From an uncultured Dysosmobacter sp. (GTDB taxonomy: Bacteria > Bacillota > Clostridia > Oscillospirales > Oscillospiraceae), in assembly GCF_947631165.1 (NCBI RefSeq), contig NZ_CANRKH010000015.1, forward strand, positions 1-64,000: DNA of 64,000 bases, in the 5' to 3' direction. Numbering within the stretch: the stretch's first letter is position 1; the number at the start of each line of letters is the position of its first letter. The translations under genes and the position numbers were made by a program. Shown one piece after another: positions 41,621 to 51,349 of the stretch. Below the pieces are notes generated by a model. It did not search any database. It saw only the letters and a list, made by a program, of their open reading frames with translations, and had not been told where the DNA came from.

Positions 41621-42190
41621 TCAGCGATTTATTTTTTGCCCGATCTGTTCCTTAAGTTCTTCGAAATATGGCCCGCCCCTGTCTTTTATGATCTCCTGGA
41701 CCTCACGATAGTAGCCCATGCCGCACAACAGCTTACAAGTATGGTAGTGCAGGACGGGTGCGGCGGAATACTTCTGGGCCTCGCCCGACAAAAGCATCTT
41801 TACAAAGCGCTCTTTTGTGCCGATGAGATCAAAAAATGCCAGGGCGGAGCGGACAGCCGCCGCGGCATCCTGCTTGACCGCGGACAGATCGTGAGCATCT
41901 ATCGTGAAGATATCCCCTTCATGAGCAGCCCTGCGCCTGAGCTGGCAGTGGTACTCTTTGAACGTTTTGTTCTTCAGCGTGGGATCCGCCTCGATATAGA
42001 CACCGTAATTGATGAAGAAACCGCAGCTTTCAGCTGTGTTCCACCTTGATCTCTGAAAGTTGATGATCTGGCCGAGGCCGTCATCGTGTACAAGCCTGAA
42101 ATTGCTGCCCTGCTTTTTCCAGCCCCTGGGCTTGAGAAGTTCTCTATGTATTTGGTCCAGCAATTCCTGAAAGGAATCGTTCACGTTCAT
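41621..42190 (-). CDS. DUF4304-like protein
   Basis: 189 residues, cytoplasmic. The N-terminal part (HRELLKPRGWKKQGSNFRLVHDDGLGQIINFQRSRWN) has the WKKQGSNF and INFQ features of DUF4304, of unknown function. ATG 42190 follows CAGGAGGCCGG. It lies behind an unusually long leader of about 200 bases carrying strong hairpins. Confidence 0.78.
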   Translation of the reverse strand: MNVNDSFQELLDQIHRELLKPRGWKKQGSNFRLVHDDGLGQIINFQRSRWNTAESCGFFINYGVYIEADPTLKNKTFKEYHCQLRRRAAHEGDIFTIDAHDLSAVKQDAAAAVRSALAFFDLIGTKERFVKMLLSGEAQKYSAAPVLHYHTCKLLCGMGYYREVQEIIKDRGGPYFEELKEQIGQKINR

Positions 42191-42237
42191 CGCCCCGGCC
42201 TCCTGTGCATCAGCCGCATCACATTAGTTAATGAACT

Positions 42238-42394
42238 TGAAAAATCGCAGACGATTTTTCAGGGGGGCTGTGCCCGCCATACGCAAAAAGCGTGCGGTTA
42301 TTGACTATGAAATCCAAATCAAAGCCGCAAACTGCGGCCTGTCACAGCGCCTGTGCTGCGGCACTTGAAAAGTGGCTTTACCACTTTTCAAGTG
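42238..42394 (-). other. Hairpin-rich leader of the DUF4304 gene
   Basis: A perfect 14-base inverted repeat, CACTTGAAAAGTGG-5-CCACTTTTCAAGTG (42362-42394), begins right after the promoter; TGAAAAATCG-4-CGATTTTTCA (42238-42261) lies near the gene; CCGCAGTTTGCGG lies between. No ORF is supported in it. Possible regulatory leader or inserted palindromic element. Confidence 0.5.
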
Positions 42395-42399
42395 ATTTG

Positions 42400-42428
42400 A
42401 TTATACCACAGCAAGCCTGGAGCTTCAA
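42400..42428 (-). promoter_or_regulatory. Promoter of the DUF4304/DIP1984 genes
   Basis: Minus-strand TTGAAG, 17-base spacer, TATAAT. The start site would fall at the edge of the 14-base inverted repeat. Confidence 0.7.
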
Positions 42429-42579
42429 GGTGCGAGCCCTCAAAAGCGGCGGCATGGCTTTGGCAGTGGAAGAACAGGTGGGGGAATGGAAGGAGCATTT
42501 GCGGTTTCCGAAGAAGTGTGGTATGCTGAAAACAGATGAAATTGCCCTTGCAAAGTCAAATAAAGGAGCGCGTTGAAAT

Positions 42580-43236
42580 ATGGAACTGAAAGAGATCCTG
42601 AGCAAGTGCGACCACACCCTGCTGGCCCAAACGGCCACCTGGGCGGAGATCAAGGCCGTCTGCGACGACGGCATCAAGTATGGCTGCGCCAGCGTGTGTA
42701 TCCCGGCCAGCTTCGTGAAGCAGGCGGCATCATACACGGCGGGGCGGCTGCCTATCTGCACCGTCATCGGCTTCCCCAACGGCTACGACACCACAGCGGC
42801 CAAGTGCTTCATGGCTGCCGATGCGGTGGACAACGGCGCCGACGAGGTGGATATGGTCATCAACATCGGCTGGGCCAAGGACGGCCGGTGGGAGGACCTG
42901 CTGGCGGAGATCCAGGCGGTGAAGGCTGCCTGCAAGGGGAAGCTGCTGAAGGTCATCATCGAGTGCTGCTTCCTCACCGACGAAGAGAAGATCAAGCTGT
43001 GCGGGATCGTCACCGCCTCCGGGGCGGACTTCATCAAGACCTCCACCGGCTTCGGCGGCGGCGGAGCGACCCGGGAGGACGTAGCGCTGTTCGCGAAACA
43101 TGTGGGGTCCGGCGTGAAGATCAAGGCGGCGGGCGGTATCGCAGATCTGAAGGACGCGGAGGACTTTATCCGTCTGGGCGCGTCCCGCCTCGGCACCAGC
43201 CGGGTCGTGAAAGCGGTCAAGGCTATGGAAAAGTAA
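42580..43236 (+). CDS. deoC: Deoxyribose-phosphate aldolase
   Basis: 218-residue class I aldolase splitting 2-deoxyribose 5-phosphate into glyceraldehyde 3-phosphate and acetaldehyde. Shows [36 protein letters not shown], and the Schiff-base Lys in [14 protein letters not shown] near residue 150; a second active-site Lys lies in [12 protein letters not shown]. Start is preceded by AAGGAGCG. Not clustered with other deo genes; cytidine deaminase is 15 kb away. Confidence 0.96.
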   Translation: MELKEILSKCDHTLLAQTATWAEIKAVCDDGIKYGCASVCIPASFVKQAASYTAGRLPICTVIGFPNGYDTTAAKCFMAADAVDNGADEVDMVINIGWAKDGRWEDLLAEIQAVKAACKGKLLKVIIECCFLTDEEKIKLCGIVTASGADFIKTSTGFGGGGATREDVALFAKHVGSGVKIKAAGGIADLKDAEDFIRLGASRLGTSRVVKAVKAMEK

Positions 43237-43258
43237 ATACAAATAGTTATAAATGTGT

Positions 43259-43298
43259 CGAAAAAGCCCCTTCGTTGTCAAAACGAAGAGGCTTTTTC
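43259..43298 (+). terminator. Terminator after deoC
   Basis: GAAAAAGCC..TTCGTT / AACGAA..GGCTTTTTC stem-loop with flanking A and T runs; it also faces the end of the convergent membrane gene. Confidence 0.85.
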
Positions 43299-43304
43299 CG
43301 CCTT

Positions 43305-44231
43305 TTAGGCCAGGGCGTACCCGGCCAGCAAAGCTGCCAGCAGAGCGGACAGCAGGCCGTGGAGCAGCTTCCCCAGCACGCAGGGGGTCAGGGGCAGGTC
43401 CTCTACCACGGCGGCGGTCTGGCACAGCACCGACAGCCCGCCCCATCCGGCGCAGCCCGCCGCCAGAACAAAGCCCAGGTGGTCCGGCGGCAGCAGCGGC
43501 GTCAAGGAGAACAGCTCCACAGCGCCCACCAGGACGGGGCCAAGGCGGGGCCCCAGCTCTTTCAGGGGCGCTGCCAGCACGTAGAAGAACACCACGAACG
43601 CACAGACCGACAGCATCCCGGCGGCGCTGTCTCGGACGGCGGAGACAAAGGCGGCGGACAGGGAGGACGGCTGACAAGGAAGAGACCTTGCCGGTCCCTG
43701 GTCTCTGGCCGTTCCGCCGGTTCCTCGGCACAGCAGACCGGTCAGCAGGGCGGCGGCCACGTGGATGAGCCAAAGCCAGACCCCTGCCCGGACGCTGCCG
43801 AATACCCCAACGCCCAGAACGCTGATGAGAAAAACGGGATTGGAATTGTTGCAGAAGGTCAGCAGGCGGACGGTCTCCCCCCGGGTCAGCAGGTTTTTGC
43901 GGTACAGCTCCGCCGCCGTCTGGGCGCCGATAGGGTAGCCCCCCACCAGCCCCAGCAGCAGGGCGCTGCTGCTCAGCCCCGGCAGACGGAAAAGGGAAGT
44001 CATCAGGCCGGAGAAGAGGGGGGAGACCCACTGGCTGAAGCCCATGACCACCAGCAGGCGGGACACGATCAAAAAGGGAAATAGGGCGGGGATCACGGAC
44101 CCGGCGCACAGCGCCAGCGCCTCCGCCGCCGCCTGCCGGACCCGGACGGCATCCGCCAGGAACCAGACGAGAACGCCGCACAGAACCAGGCAGGCGTCGG
44201 CCCGCCAGCGGTTTTTCATACACATCACCAC
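43305..44231 (-). CDS. ylbJ: YlbJ-like nucleoside-recognition (Gate) membrane protein
   Basis: 308 residues (possible starts GTG 44231, ATG 44225 or 44219). About eight hydrophobic segments; the SSALLLGLVGGYPIGAQTAAELY region and FCNNSNPVFLISVLGVGVFG are typical of the Gate-domain protein YlbJ, required for sporulation in Bacillus. It is divergent from yqfC-yqfD, another sporulation pair, so a sporulation role fits. Transport substrate unknown. Confidence 0.82.
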   Translation of the reverse strand: MVMCMKNRWRADACLVLCGVLVWFLADAVRVRQAAAEALALCAGSVIPALFPFLIVSRLLVVMGFSQWVSPLFSGLMTSLFRLPGLSSSALLLGLVGGYPIGAQTAAELYRKNLLTRGETVRLLTFCNNSNPVFLISVLGVGVFGSVRAGVWLWLIHVAAALLTGLLCRGTGGTARDQGPARSLPCQPSSLSAAFVSAVRDSAAGMLSVCAFVVFFYVLAAPLKELGPRLGPVLVGAVELFSLTPLLPPDHLGFVLAAGCAGWGGLSVLCQTAAVVEDLPLTPCVLGKLLHGLLSALLAALLAGYALA

Positions 44232-44308
44232 AGGACCTTATGCGGCGTCGGCCCATGACATGCAAGTTTTGGGCCGGAGGCTCATACAGTCGGAAGGAGG
44301 TGAAGCGT

Positions 44309-44605
44309 ATGGAACGTAATCGACAGCCGCGGGAGGGCGGCATCCTCAGCACCGTGGCGGAGCTGTTCGATCTGCCCGCGGATGTGGTGGCGGGACTGCC
44401 CCGTCTGGAGATGGTGGGGAACCGCCAGCTGTATCTGGAGCACCACACCGGCATCCTGGCGTACAGCGAGACCCAGATCGACGCCAACACTGCCGCCGGG
44501 GTCCTGCGGGTCCGTGGCCAGCGGTTGACCCTGCTGGCTATGACGGCGGGAGAACTGCGGATCGGCGGGCGCATCGCCGCAGTGGAATGGGCCGGGCCAT
44601 GCTGA
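44309..44605 (+). CDS. yqfC: Sporulation protein YqfC
   Basis: 98 residues. GTVAELFDLPADVV-type start, LPRLEMVGNRQLYLEHHTGILAYSETQI and LRVRGQRLTLLAMTAGELRIGG (short signatures NRQLYLEHHTGI, GQRLTL) match YqfC/YabP-like proteins. ATG 44309 follows GGAAGGAGGTGA. It overlaps yqfD by 19 bases. In Bacillus the pair is expressed in sporulation. Confidence 0.9.
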   Translation: MERNRQPREGGILSTVAELFDLPADVVAGLPRLEMVGNRQLYLEHHTGILAYSETQIDANTAAGVLRVRGQRLTLLAMTAGELRIGGRIAAVEWAGPC

Positions 44606-45792
44606 GCGGGGCTGTCAACCGCCTGCGGGGGCAGGTCCACATCCGGGCGGAAAGCCCGTTTCCGGAGCGGGTATTGAATCTGTGCGGTGCTCGGGACCTG
44701 GCCTTCTGGGACCTGGAGTGGGAAAGCCCCACCGCCTTTACCTGCCGCCTTAGCCGCCGGGACTGGCGGGTCCTGCAGCAGGCGGCAGAGCCGCTGGACT
44801 GCGCCCTGACAGTGGTGCGGCGGGAGGGCGCGCCCTATTTCCTGAGCCGGTTCCGCCACCGGCAGGCACTGGTGACGGGACTGGTCGCCTGCGGCCTGTG
44901 TTTGTTTTTGAGCAGCTTTTTCGTGTGGGACTTTCAGGTGGAGGGCAACGAGACCGTCCCCACGGAGAAGATCCTGCGGGCACTGGAGGACTGCGGCGTG
45001 GGCCTGGGCAGCTTCGGCCTGTCGCTGGACGGGGAGGACATCCGCAACCATGTGCTGCTGGAGGTCCCGGAACTGAGCTGGATCGCTGTCAACGTCTCCG
45101 GCTGCCGGGCCAGCGTACAGGTGCGGGAACGTGTCGAACCGCCGGAGATCGTAGGCCGGCAGCCCCCGGCCAATATTGTGGCCCGGCGGGCGGGATTGGT
45201 GCTGCGGGTCCAGGCGCTGGACGGCGTGGCCGCCGTGCTGCCCGGCACCGCCGTGACGGAGGGCCAGCTCCTCATTTCCGGCGTGGAGGACACGGAGACC
45301 TTTGGCGCCCGGGTCCTGGCGGGCATGGGGGCTGTCCAGGCCCGGACCTGGTATGCCCTCACCGCCCGGATCCCCCTCACCGGGGCGGAAAAGCGGTATA
45401 CCGGCAGGGAAAAAACCGGTGTCAGCTTGATTTTTGGAAAACAGCGGGTAAAATTCTTCTCAAACAGTAGCATTGAGACGGCAAAATATGATAAAATGAT
45501 AAACAGACATTCCCTGACCCTGCTGGGGATCCCGCTGCCGGTGACGGTGGTGACGGAGACATACCGCTTTTACGAGACTGCTCCGGTGGAGCGGACCGCC
45601 GCCCAGGCGGAAAAAGCGGCGGAGGCGGTCCTGACGGAGCAGCTCCACGCTATGGTGGACCCCCACGGCACGGTGACGTCGACCCTGTGCGCTTCCAAAC
45701 GGCGGGGAGACGATCTGATCGTGACCTTGTCGGCGGAGTGTGTGGAACAGATCGGCCGGAGCGTGCCGATCATTACGGAAGAACCGGGCTGA
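44587..45792 (+). CDS. yqfD: Sporulation protein YqfD
   Basis: 401 residues. Cytoplasmic N-terminal part with FPERVLNLCGARDLAFWDLEW, a single membrane helix (LVTGLVACGLCLFLSSFFVW, about 98-118), then an extracytoplasmic domain with a POTRA/FtsQ-like start (VEGNETVPTEKILRALEDCGVGLG) and C-terminal beta-rich part. Start may be 44587 or the in-frame ATG 44599. Length matches the family (about 390-400). Confidence 0.92.
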   Translation: MGRAMLSGAVNRLRGQVHIRAESPFPERVLNLCGARDLAFWDLEWESPTAFTCRLSRRDWRVLQQAAEPLDCALTVVRREGAPYFLSRFRHRQALVTGLVACGLCLFLSSFFVWDFQVEGNETVPTEKILRALEDCGVGLGSFGLSLDGEDIRNHVLLEVPELSWIAVNVSGCRASVQVRERVEPPEIVGRQPPANIVARRAGLVLRVQALDGVAAVLPGTAVTEGQLLISGVEDTETFGARVLAGMGAVQARTWYALTARIPLTGAEKRYTGREKTGVSLIFGKQRVKFFSNSSIETAKYDKMINRHSLTLLGIPLPVTVVTETYRFYETAPVERTAAQAEKAAEAVLTEQLHAMVDPHGTVTSTLCASKRRGDDLIVTLSAECVEQIGRSVPIITEEPG

Positions 45793-45810
45793 AGCCCGAA
45801 GGAATACGGA

Positions 45811-46793
<983 letters not shown>

Positions 46794-46794
<1 letters not shown>

Positions 46795-47288
46795 TGGCAA
46801 AGCGGCATTATATTCCCATCACCGCCGACATGCCGGGGGCGGCCAATGAGCGGAACTGCGCTTTGATCCGAAAGGTCATCCGCACGGCCCTGGCAGCGGA
46901 GGGCATGGACCTGCCCTGCGAGGTGGATGTGCTGCTGACCGGCGACGAGAACATCCACCAGATCAACCGGGACATGCGGCAGGTGGACCGTGCCACCGAC
47001 GTGCTGAGCTTTCCGGAGTTTGACCTGCGGCCCGGTGAGCTGCCGGGGGAGGAGGATGCGGACCCCGGCACCGGCCTGATCCCCCTGGGGGACATGGTGA
47101 TCTCCATGGAGCGCGTGGCGGCCCAGGCCAAGGAATACGGGCACTCCAACCGCCGGGAGCTGGCGTATCTGGTGACGCATTCTATCCTGCACCTGCTGGG
47201 CTACGACCACCTGGACGAGGGGCCGGAGAAGGCCCGTATGCGGGCGCGGGAGGAGGCTGTCCTGGCGTCCCTCAGCATCATCCGTTGA
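46794..47288 (+). CDS. ybeY: Endoribonuclease YbeY
   Basis: 164 residues. The zinc motif HxxxHxxxxxH is present as HSILHLLGYDH near residue 125, and the conserved Arg/Ser segment as DRATDVLSFPEFD. An insertion (PGELPGEEDADPGTG) is seen after this as in many Firmicutes. Role: 16S rRNA 3'-end maturation. Its 3' end overlaps the convergent 71-residue gene by 11 bases. Confidence 0.95.
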
Positions 47289-47493
47289 GTCCCGGCAGGC
47301 CCCGCCCGGTCCGCAGGCCCAGCAGAAAGGCGTGGATGGCGGTGAATTCCAGCGCTTTTTCATAACACTCCCGGGCGTGAGGGTCCAATACGTTGCGGAC
47401 CAGGTCCAGCGGGGCCTCGTACTCTTCCTGGGGCGCTGCCGCCAGCTGGGGCTTGATATAGCTGGTATAGAGGAATTTCATGAAGTCGGACAT
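47278..47493 (-). CDS. Uncharacterised 71-residue protein divergent from an XRE gene
   Basis: 71 residues, soluble, amphipathic helical (MKFLYTSYIKPQL, RECYEKALEFTAIHAFLLGLRTG). Similar small proteins occur in related gut Firmicutes, but I know no function. It is read from a promoter whose spacer contains one arm of a large palindrome shared with the divergent XRE gene, so the two are co-regulated. It could be a toxin, antitoxin or phage-type accessory protein; nothing in the sequence decides. Confidence 0.65.
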   Translation of the reverse strand: MSDFMKFLYTSYIKPQLAAAPQEEYEAPLDLVRNVLDPHARECYEKALEFTAIHAFLLGLRTGRGLPGLNG

Positions 47494-47512
47494 ATTGTAC
47501 CACCTTTCATAA

Positions 47513-47566
47513 ACACGTAATTTTCGTTGTGGCCAATACTATGATAACACAACAAAAATTATGTGT
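47513..47566. promoter_or_regulatory. Palindromic double-arm operator between divergent genes
   Basis: ACACGTAATTTTCGTTGTG (47513-47531) and CACAACAAAAATTATGTGT (47548-47566) are inverted copies matching at 17 of 19 bases, separated by 16 bases. The right arm lies between the -35 and -10 boxes of the minus-strand promoter, as expected for a repressor site. Confidence 0.75.
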
Positions 47567-47569
47567 CAA
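47541..47569 (-). promoter_or_regulatory. Promoter of the 71-residue gene
   Basis: Minus-strand TTGACA, 17-base spacer, TATCAT. The spacer carries the right operator arm. Confidence 0.7.
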
Positions 47570-47581
47570 GAGGAGAGAACG

Positions 47582-47788
47582 ATGATTTTTAAAGAGAGAG
47601 TCCGGGAATTGCGGAAGGAAAGAGGCGAGACGCAAGTCCAGGTGGCGGAGGCTATTGGAATTGCAGAACAGCACTATCAACGGTTTGAAAGGGGAGCGAA
47701 TCTCCCCAACATAGAAAACGCCTGGAAGCTGGCGGACCACTTCGGCGTATCCATCGACTATCTGGTGGGACGGACGGAGGAGCGGTAG
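47582..47788 (+). CDS. Small XRE-family regulator
   Basis: 68 residues, a single Cro/C1-type helix-turn-helix (RKERGETQVQVAEAIGIAEQHYQRFERG) followed by the IDYLVGR ending common in phage-like repressors. ATG 47582 follows AGGAGAG. It lies divergently from the 71-residue gene with the large palindrome between them; autoregulation is likely. Confidence 0.88.
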   Translation: MIFKERVRELRKERGETQVQVAEAIGIAEQHYQRFERGANLPNIENAWKLADHFGVSIDYLVGRTEER

Positions 47789-47898
47789 AGGCGCTGGCGG
47801 GGCGAAAAATCCCCCGTCCCCGGCCCGTGACCGGTCTCCGCCGCGGGGATCGGCACTCCGTCCAACCCTCCGGCATACACTGTCCCGAGGTGATGGAA

Positions 47899-48267
47899 AT
47901 GCTGCTTTTACAGGACGGCGTCATTGCGTTTCTCTCCGCCGTGGGCCTGACCACGCTGGGCTGGCTTCTGGCGGGAGCGATCCTTCACACGGGCCGTCCC
48001 GCTATTCCCGGCCTGCTGCTGGTGCTGCCCCTTCAGGGAGAGGCCCTGGCCATGGAGGCGGACGTGCGGGAGCTGCGGCGGGTCCAGGGGCGATTGCCGG
48101 GGGCGAAGATCCTGCTGGCGGACTGCGGACTGACGGAGGACGCCCGGGGCCTGGCCCAGTACCTGGCGGACCGGGAGAAAAACGCGGAGCTGATCGACGC
48201 AAAAGAATTTTACTTGGGGCAAAGATCCCTGAAAGAGGAAGTCCATGGAAGAGCTGACCGCCCGTGA
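47899..48267 (+). CDS. Uncharacterised membrane-anchored protein before recD2
   Basis: 122 residues (ATG 47893 is an alternative; GAGGTG fits 47899 better). One or two N-terminal hydrophobic segments (VIAFLSAVGLTTLGWLLAGAIL, GLLLVLPLQG) then a soluble helical part with LPGAKILLADCGLTEDARGLAQYLADRE. It overlaps recD2 by 23 bases. No family recognised. The soluble part resembles a small Rossmann-like segment, but this is weak. Confidence 0.65.
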   Translation: MLLLQDGVIAFLSAVGLTTLGWLLAGAILHTGRPAIPGLLLVLPLQGEALAMEADVRELRRVQGRLPGAKILLADCGLTEDARGLAQYLADREKNAELIDAKEFYLGQRSLKEEVHGRADRP

Positions 48268-50449
48268 GGGCACCGTACATAGCGTCATTTTTCAAAACGC
48301 CGAGAACGGCTATACGGTCCTTCGCCTCCTGACGGAGGAGGGAGAGGTCATCACGGTGGTGGGGTGCATCCCCTGCGTGGCGCCGGGGGAGCATTTGACG
48401 GTGAGCGGCGTGTGGGAGCAGCACCCCCAGCACGGGGAGCAGCTGCGGGCCGTGGAGCTGGAGCGGACGCTGCCGGAGGACGAGGAGGAGATCTTCGCCT
48501 ATCTGTCCTCCGGCGTCTGCAAGGGCGTTGGCCCGGCCACCGCCCGGCGCATCGTGGACCGCTTCGGCGTGGAGACCCTGGACATCCTGGAGCGGGAACC
48601 GGAGCGGCTGAACCTCATCAAGGGCGTCACGGCGAGAAAGGCCCAGGAGATCGCTGAGAGCTTTCGCCATCACATGGGGCTGCGGCGGCTGATGGCCTTT
48701 CTGGCCCAGTACCAGCTCCCCCCGGTGCTGGCCATGCAGCTGCGGCAGCGGTACGGCGACGGGGCGCTGGAGATGGTGCGGGAAAATCCCTATCTGTTGT
48801 CCGGCGACGACTGCGGTGTGGAATTCTCCGTCACCGACGGGATCGCCATGCAGATGGGCATCGCCGCGGACAGTGATGAGCGGCTCCAGGCGGCGGTGAC
48901 CTTTGAGTTGAGCCACAACGAGAACAACGGCCACGTGTTCCTGCCCCGGGGCAAGCTGATAGCCGCCACCTGCCAGCTTTTGGACTGCGGTGCGGAGCTG
49001 GTGGAGCGGGCGCTGGACGGTCTCATTGACCGGCGGGCGGTGGTTCAGGAGCAGGTGGCCAACGTGGAGGCCTGCTATCTCCGGCGGCTGTGGGAGGCGG
49101 AGGTTTCCGCCTGTGCCCGCCTGAGCGCGCTTTTGGTGGCGGAGGCCGACGAGAGCCGTCAGGCGGAGCGGACCGTGGCGGAGATCGAGGCAGAGCAGGG
49201 CATCACCTATGCCGCCCAGCAGCGGCAGGCGGTGGCCCTGGCGGCCCGGACGGGGGTCCTGATCCTCACCGGCGGCCCCGGCACCGGCAAGACCACCACC
49301 GTGCGGGGCATCGTGGCCCTGTTCCGGAAGATGGGACTGGACATCCTGCTGGCGGCCCCCACCGGCCGGGCGGCCAAGCGCATGAGCGAGCTGACGGGCA
49401 TGGAGGCCCAGACCGTCCACCGGCTGCTGGGCATGAGCTGGAATGAGGCGACCCGCCAGGTGACTTTCACCAAATCAGAGCAGGAGCCGCTGGAGGCGGA
49501 TGCGGTGATCGTGGACGAGATGTCCATGGTGGACCTGACGCTGTTTTCCGCCCTGCTGCGGGCATTGCGCCCAGGGACCCGGCTGGTGCTGGTGGGCGAC
49601 GCGGACCAGCTCCCCTCTGTGGGAGCCGGGAACGTGTTCTCCGACCTCATCCGCAGCGGAAAAGTGGAGACGGTGTTTCTGCGGGAAGTGTTCCGGCAGG
49701 CGGAGCGGTCTGCCATCATCCGCAACGCCCACGCGGTGAACCGGGGCGACGCGCCCCAGCTCAGCAACGACCAGGGGGACTTTTTCTTCCTGTGCCGCCG
49801 GGACGGCGAGCGGGTCGTTTCCACCGTGGTGGAGCTGTGCGGAAAGCGGCTGCCGGACAACATGGGCATCCCGGCGGACCAGATCCAGGTGCTGACGCCG
49901 ACCCGCAAGGGGGCCGCCGGCACCATCTATCTGAATCGTTGCCTCCAGGAGGCGCTGAATCCCCAACAGCCGGACAAGCGGGAGCTGCAATGGGGCGACC
50001 GCCTCTTCCGGGAGGGAGACCGCATCATGCAGACCCGGAACGATTACGATGCGGTGTGGTGCCGGGAGGACGGAACGGCCGGCACCGGTATTTTCAACGG
50101 CGATGTGGGAAAAATTTTGCAGATCGACCCCTCCGGCGAGTGGCTGGCGGTGGATTTCGACGGGCGGACCGCCACCTACGGCGTGGAGATGCTGAACGAG
50201 GTAGATCTGGCCTATGCCATGACCGTCCACAAGGCCCAGGGCAGCGAATACCGCTGCGTGGTGCTGGCGGCGACGCCCGCCGCACCGTCCCTGATGGTGC
50301 GGGGCGTGCTCTACACGGCTCTGACCCGGGCGCGGGAGCTGCTGGTGGCGGTGGGCGACGACGCGGTCATCCGGGCCATGGCCGCCAATGACAAACAGCA
50401 GCGGCGCTATTCCGGCCTGCGTTGGCGGCTGGCTCACAGCGGGGAATGA
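48245..50449 (+). CDS. recD2: ATP-dependent RecD2-type DNA helicase
   Basis: 734 residues. The N-terminal OB-like part (GTVHSVIFQNAENGYTVLRL), tandem HhH segments (about 90-200), then helicase domains with Walker A GGPGTGKTTT near residue 343, motif II VDEMSMVD and C-terminal motif VHKAQGSEYRCVVLA. This long N-terminal form is RecD2, not the RecBCD subunit; it unwinds DNA 5'-3' and acts in repair and replication-fork processing. Confidence 0.96.
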   Translation: MEELTAREGTVHSVIFQNAENGYTVLRLLTEEGEVITVVGCIPCVAPGEHLTVSGVWEQHPQHGEQLRAVELERTLPEDEEEIFAYLSSGVCKGVGPATARRIVDRFGVETLDILEREPERLNLIKGVTARKAQEIAESFRHHMGLRRLMAFLAQYQLPPVLAMQLRQRYGDGALEMVRENPYLLSGDDCGVEFSVTDGIAMQMGIAADSDERLQAAVTFELSHNENNGHVFLPRGKLIAATCQLLDCGAELVERALDGLIDRRAVVQEQVANVEACYLRRLWEAEVSACARLSALLVAEADESRQAERTVAEIEAEQGITYAAQQRQAVALAARTGVLILTGGPGTGKTTTVRGIVALFRKMGLDILLAAPTGRAAKRMSELTGMEAQTVHRLLGMSWNEATRQVTFTKSEQEPLEADAVIVDEMSMVDLTLFSALLRALRPGTRLVLVGDADQLPSVGAGNVFSDLIRSGKVETVFLREVFRQAERSAIIRNAHAVNRGDAPQLSNDQGDFFFLCRRDGERVVSTVVELCGKRLPDNMGIPADQIQVLTPTRKGAAGTIYLNRCLQEALNPQQPDKRELQWGDRLFREGDRIMQTRNDYDAVWCREDGTAGTGIFNGDVGKILQIDPSGEWLAVDFDGRTATYGVEMLNEVDLAYAMTVHKAQGSEYRCVVLAATPAAPSLMVRGVLYTALTRARELLVAVGDDAVIRAMAANDKQQRRYSGLRWRLAHSGE

Positions 50450-50451
50450 GA

Positions 50452-50991
50452 TTTTTTCTCTTTGCCAGAGAGGCGGAGATTGTGCCGCTTTGCGGCACGA
50501 GAATGAACCCCCATTTTCTTTTCCTCTTGCGGAAAAGAAAACGGTCGTTCACGGTCAAAAGGAAAGACGCTTTGGCGGCCAGAAATTTTCCCGTAGGGAA
50601 AATTTGGCCGAAGTGCGGGGGTCGTGCGAATTGCGTTTGGAAAAACCCTGCCGGGCATTATCCGGCTGCGCTGTGCGCTGGCGTCCATCAGCGTGTTTAT
50701 GCCGCAGATTGATACATGGGTGCAAACTTTGCTGGAAGTCCCGGACAGGTTTTCCTTCTCTTTTCGCTGCCGCTCCGCCGGCGGCCCCCAGGGAGGGAAG
50801 TCCAGAGGGGAGGGGCTCCTCCTCTCTGTGTCGGTTCAAGGGGTGGTGCGGAGGGGGAAATCGAAATCCCCCTCCGTAGTCTCTCTTTGACCGGGCGCGG
50901 CCGTTTCTATCTGTTAGAGAGAAATGGGGGCGTATTCCCGTGCCGCAAAGCGGCACATTCCATGCTCCTCTCTCTTTAAAGAGAAACTGAG
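50452..50991. mobile_element. About 540-bp element with imperfect terminal inverted repeats
   Basis: The left end TTTTTTCTCTTTGCC...GTGCCGCTTTGCGGCACG...CCCCCATTTT (50452-50523) and the complement of the right end (about 50924-50991) align over roughly 65 bases, with GTGCCGCTTTGCGGCAC exact in both. Interior contains further hairpins (AATTTTCCC/GGGAAAATT) and no ORF with a ribosome site. It fills most of the gap between recD2 and the next XRE gene. Confidence 0.6.
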
Positions 50992-51019
50992 TTGGAATCC
51001 ACAGGTGCCTACAAAAGTG

Positions 51020-51088
51020 GACCAAAACTGGTCCCATTAAAAATCTACGGCTCCATACAATAAGGCAAAACGGACCCAAAACGGTCCT
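51020..51088. promoter_or_regulatory. Pair of GGACC/GGTCC palindromes before the XRE gene
   Basis: GGACCAAAACTGGTCC (51020-51035) and GGACCCAAAACGGTCC (51073-51088), 53 bases apart. The second is followed by TTTT and lies just before the GGAGG ribosome site. They could be operators for the downstream XRE protein or a weak attenuator. Confidence 0.5.
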
Positions 51089-51103
51089 TTTGCGGAGGCT
51101 TGT

Positions 51104-51349
51104 ATGGAAGAGCAGAAGATCAAACAGGATATCCACATCGGCGCCAATATCCGGCGGATCCGCAAGAGTCGGAATATCGGCCAGACGGAACTGGTCCGTC
51201 TGCTGCAATTGGACGGGGTGGAAATGACCCGGGAGACCCTGGTGAAGATCGAGCGGGGAACACGGCATATACAGGCTACCCAGCTGCGGGGCATCCGTGA
51301 CGCGCTCCATACCACGTATGATGCGCTCTTGGAGGCGCAGGCGGAATGA
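51104..51349 (+). CDS. XRE-family regulator
   Basis: 81 residues: helix-turn-helix IGANIRRIRKSRNIGQTELVRLLQLDGVEMTRETLVKIERGTR (seen by QTELVRLLQ and RETLVKIERG), then RDALHTTYDALLEA. ATG 51104 has GGAGG 6 bases upstream. Its stop overlaps the comF start (4 bases), so it is co-transcribed with comF, an uncommon pairing. Confidence 0.85.
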   Translation: MEEQKIKQDIHIGANIRRIRKSRNIGQTELVRLLQLDGVEMTRETLVKIERGTRHIQATQLRGIRDALHTTYDALLEAQAE

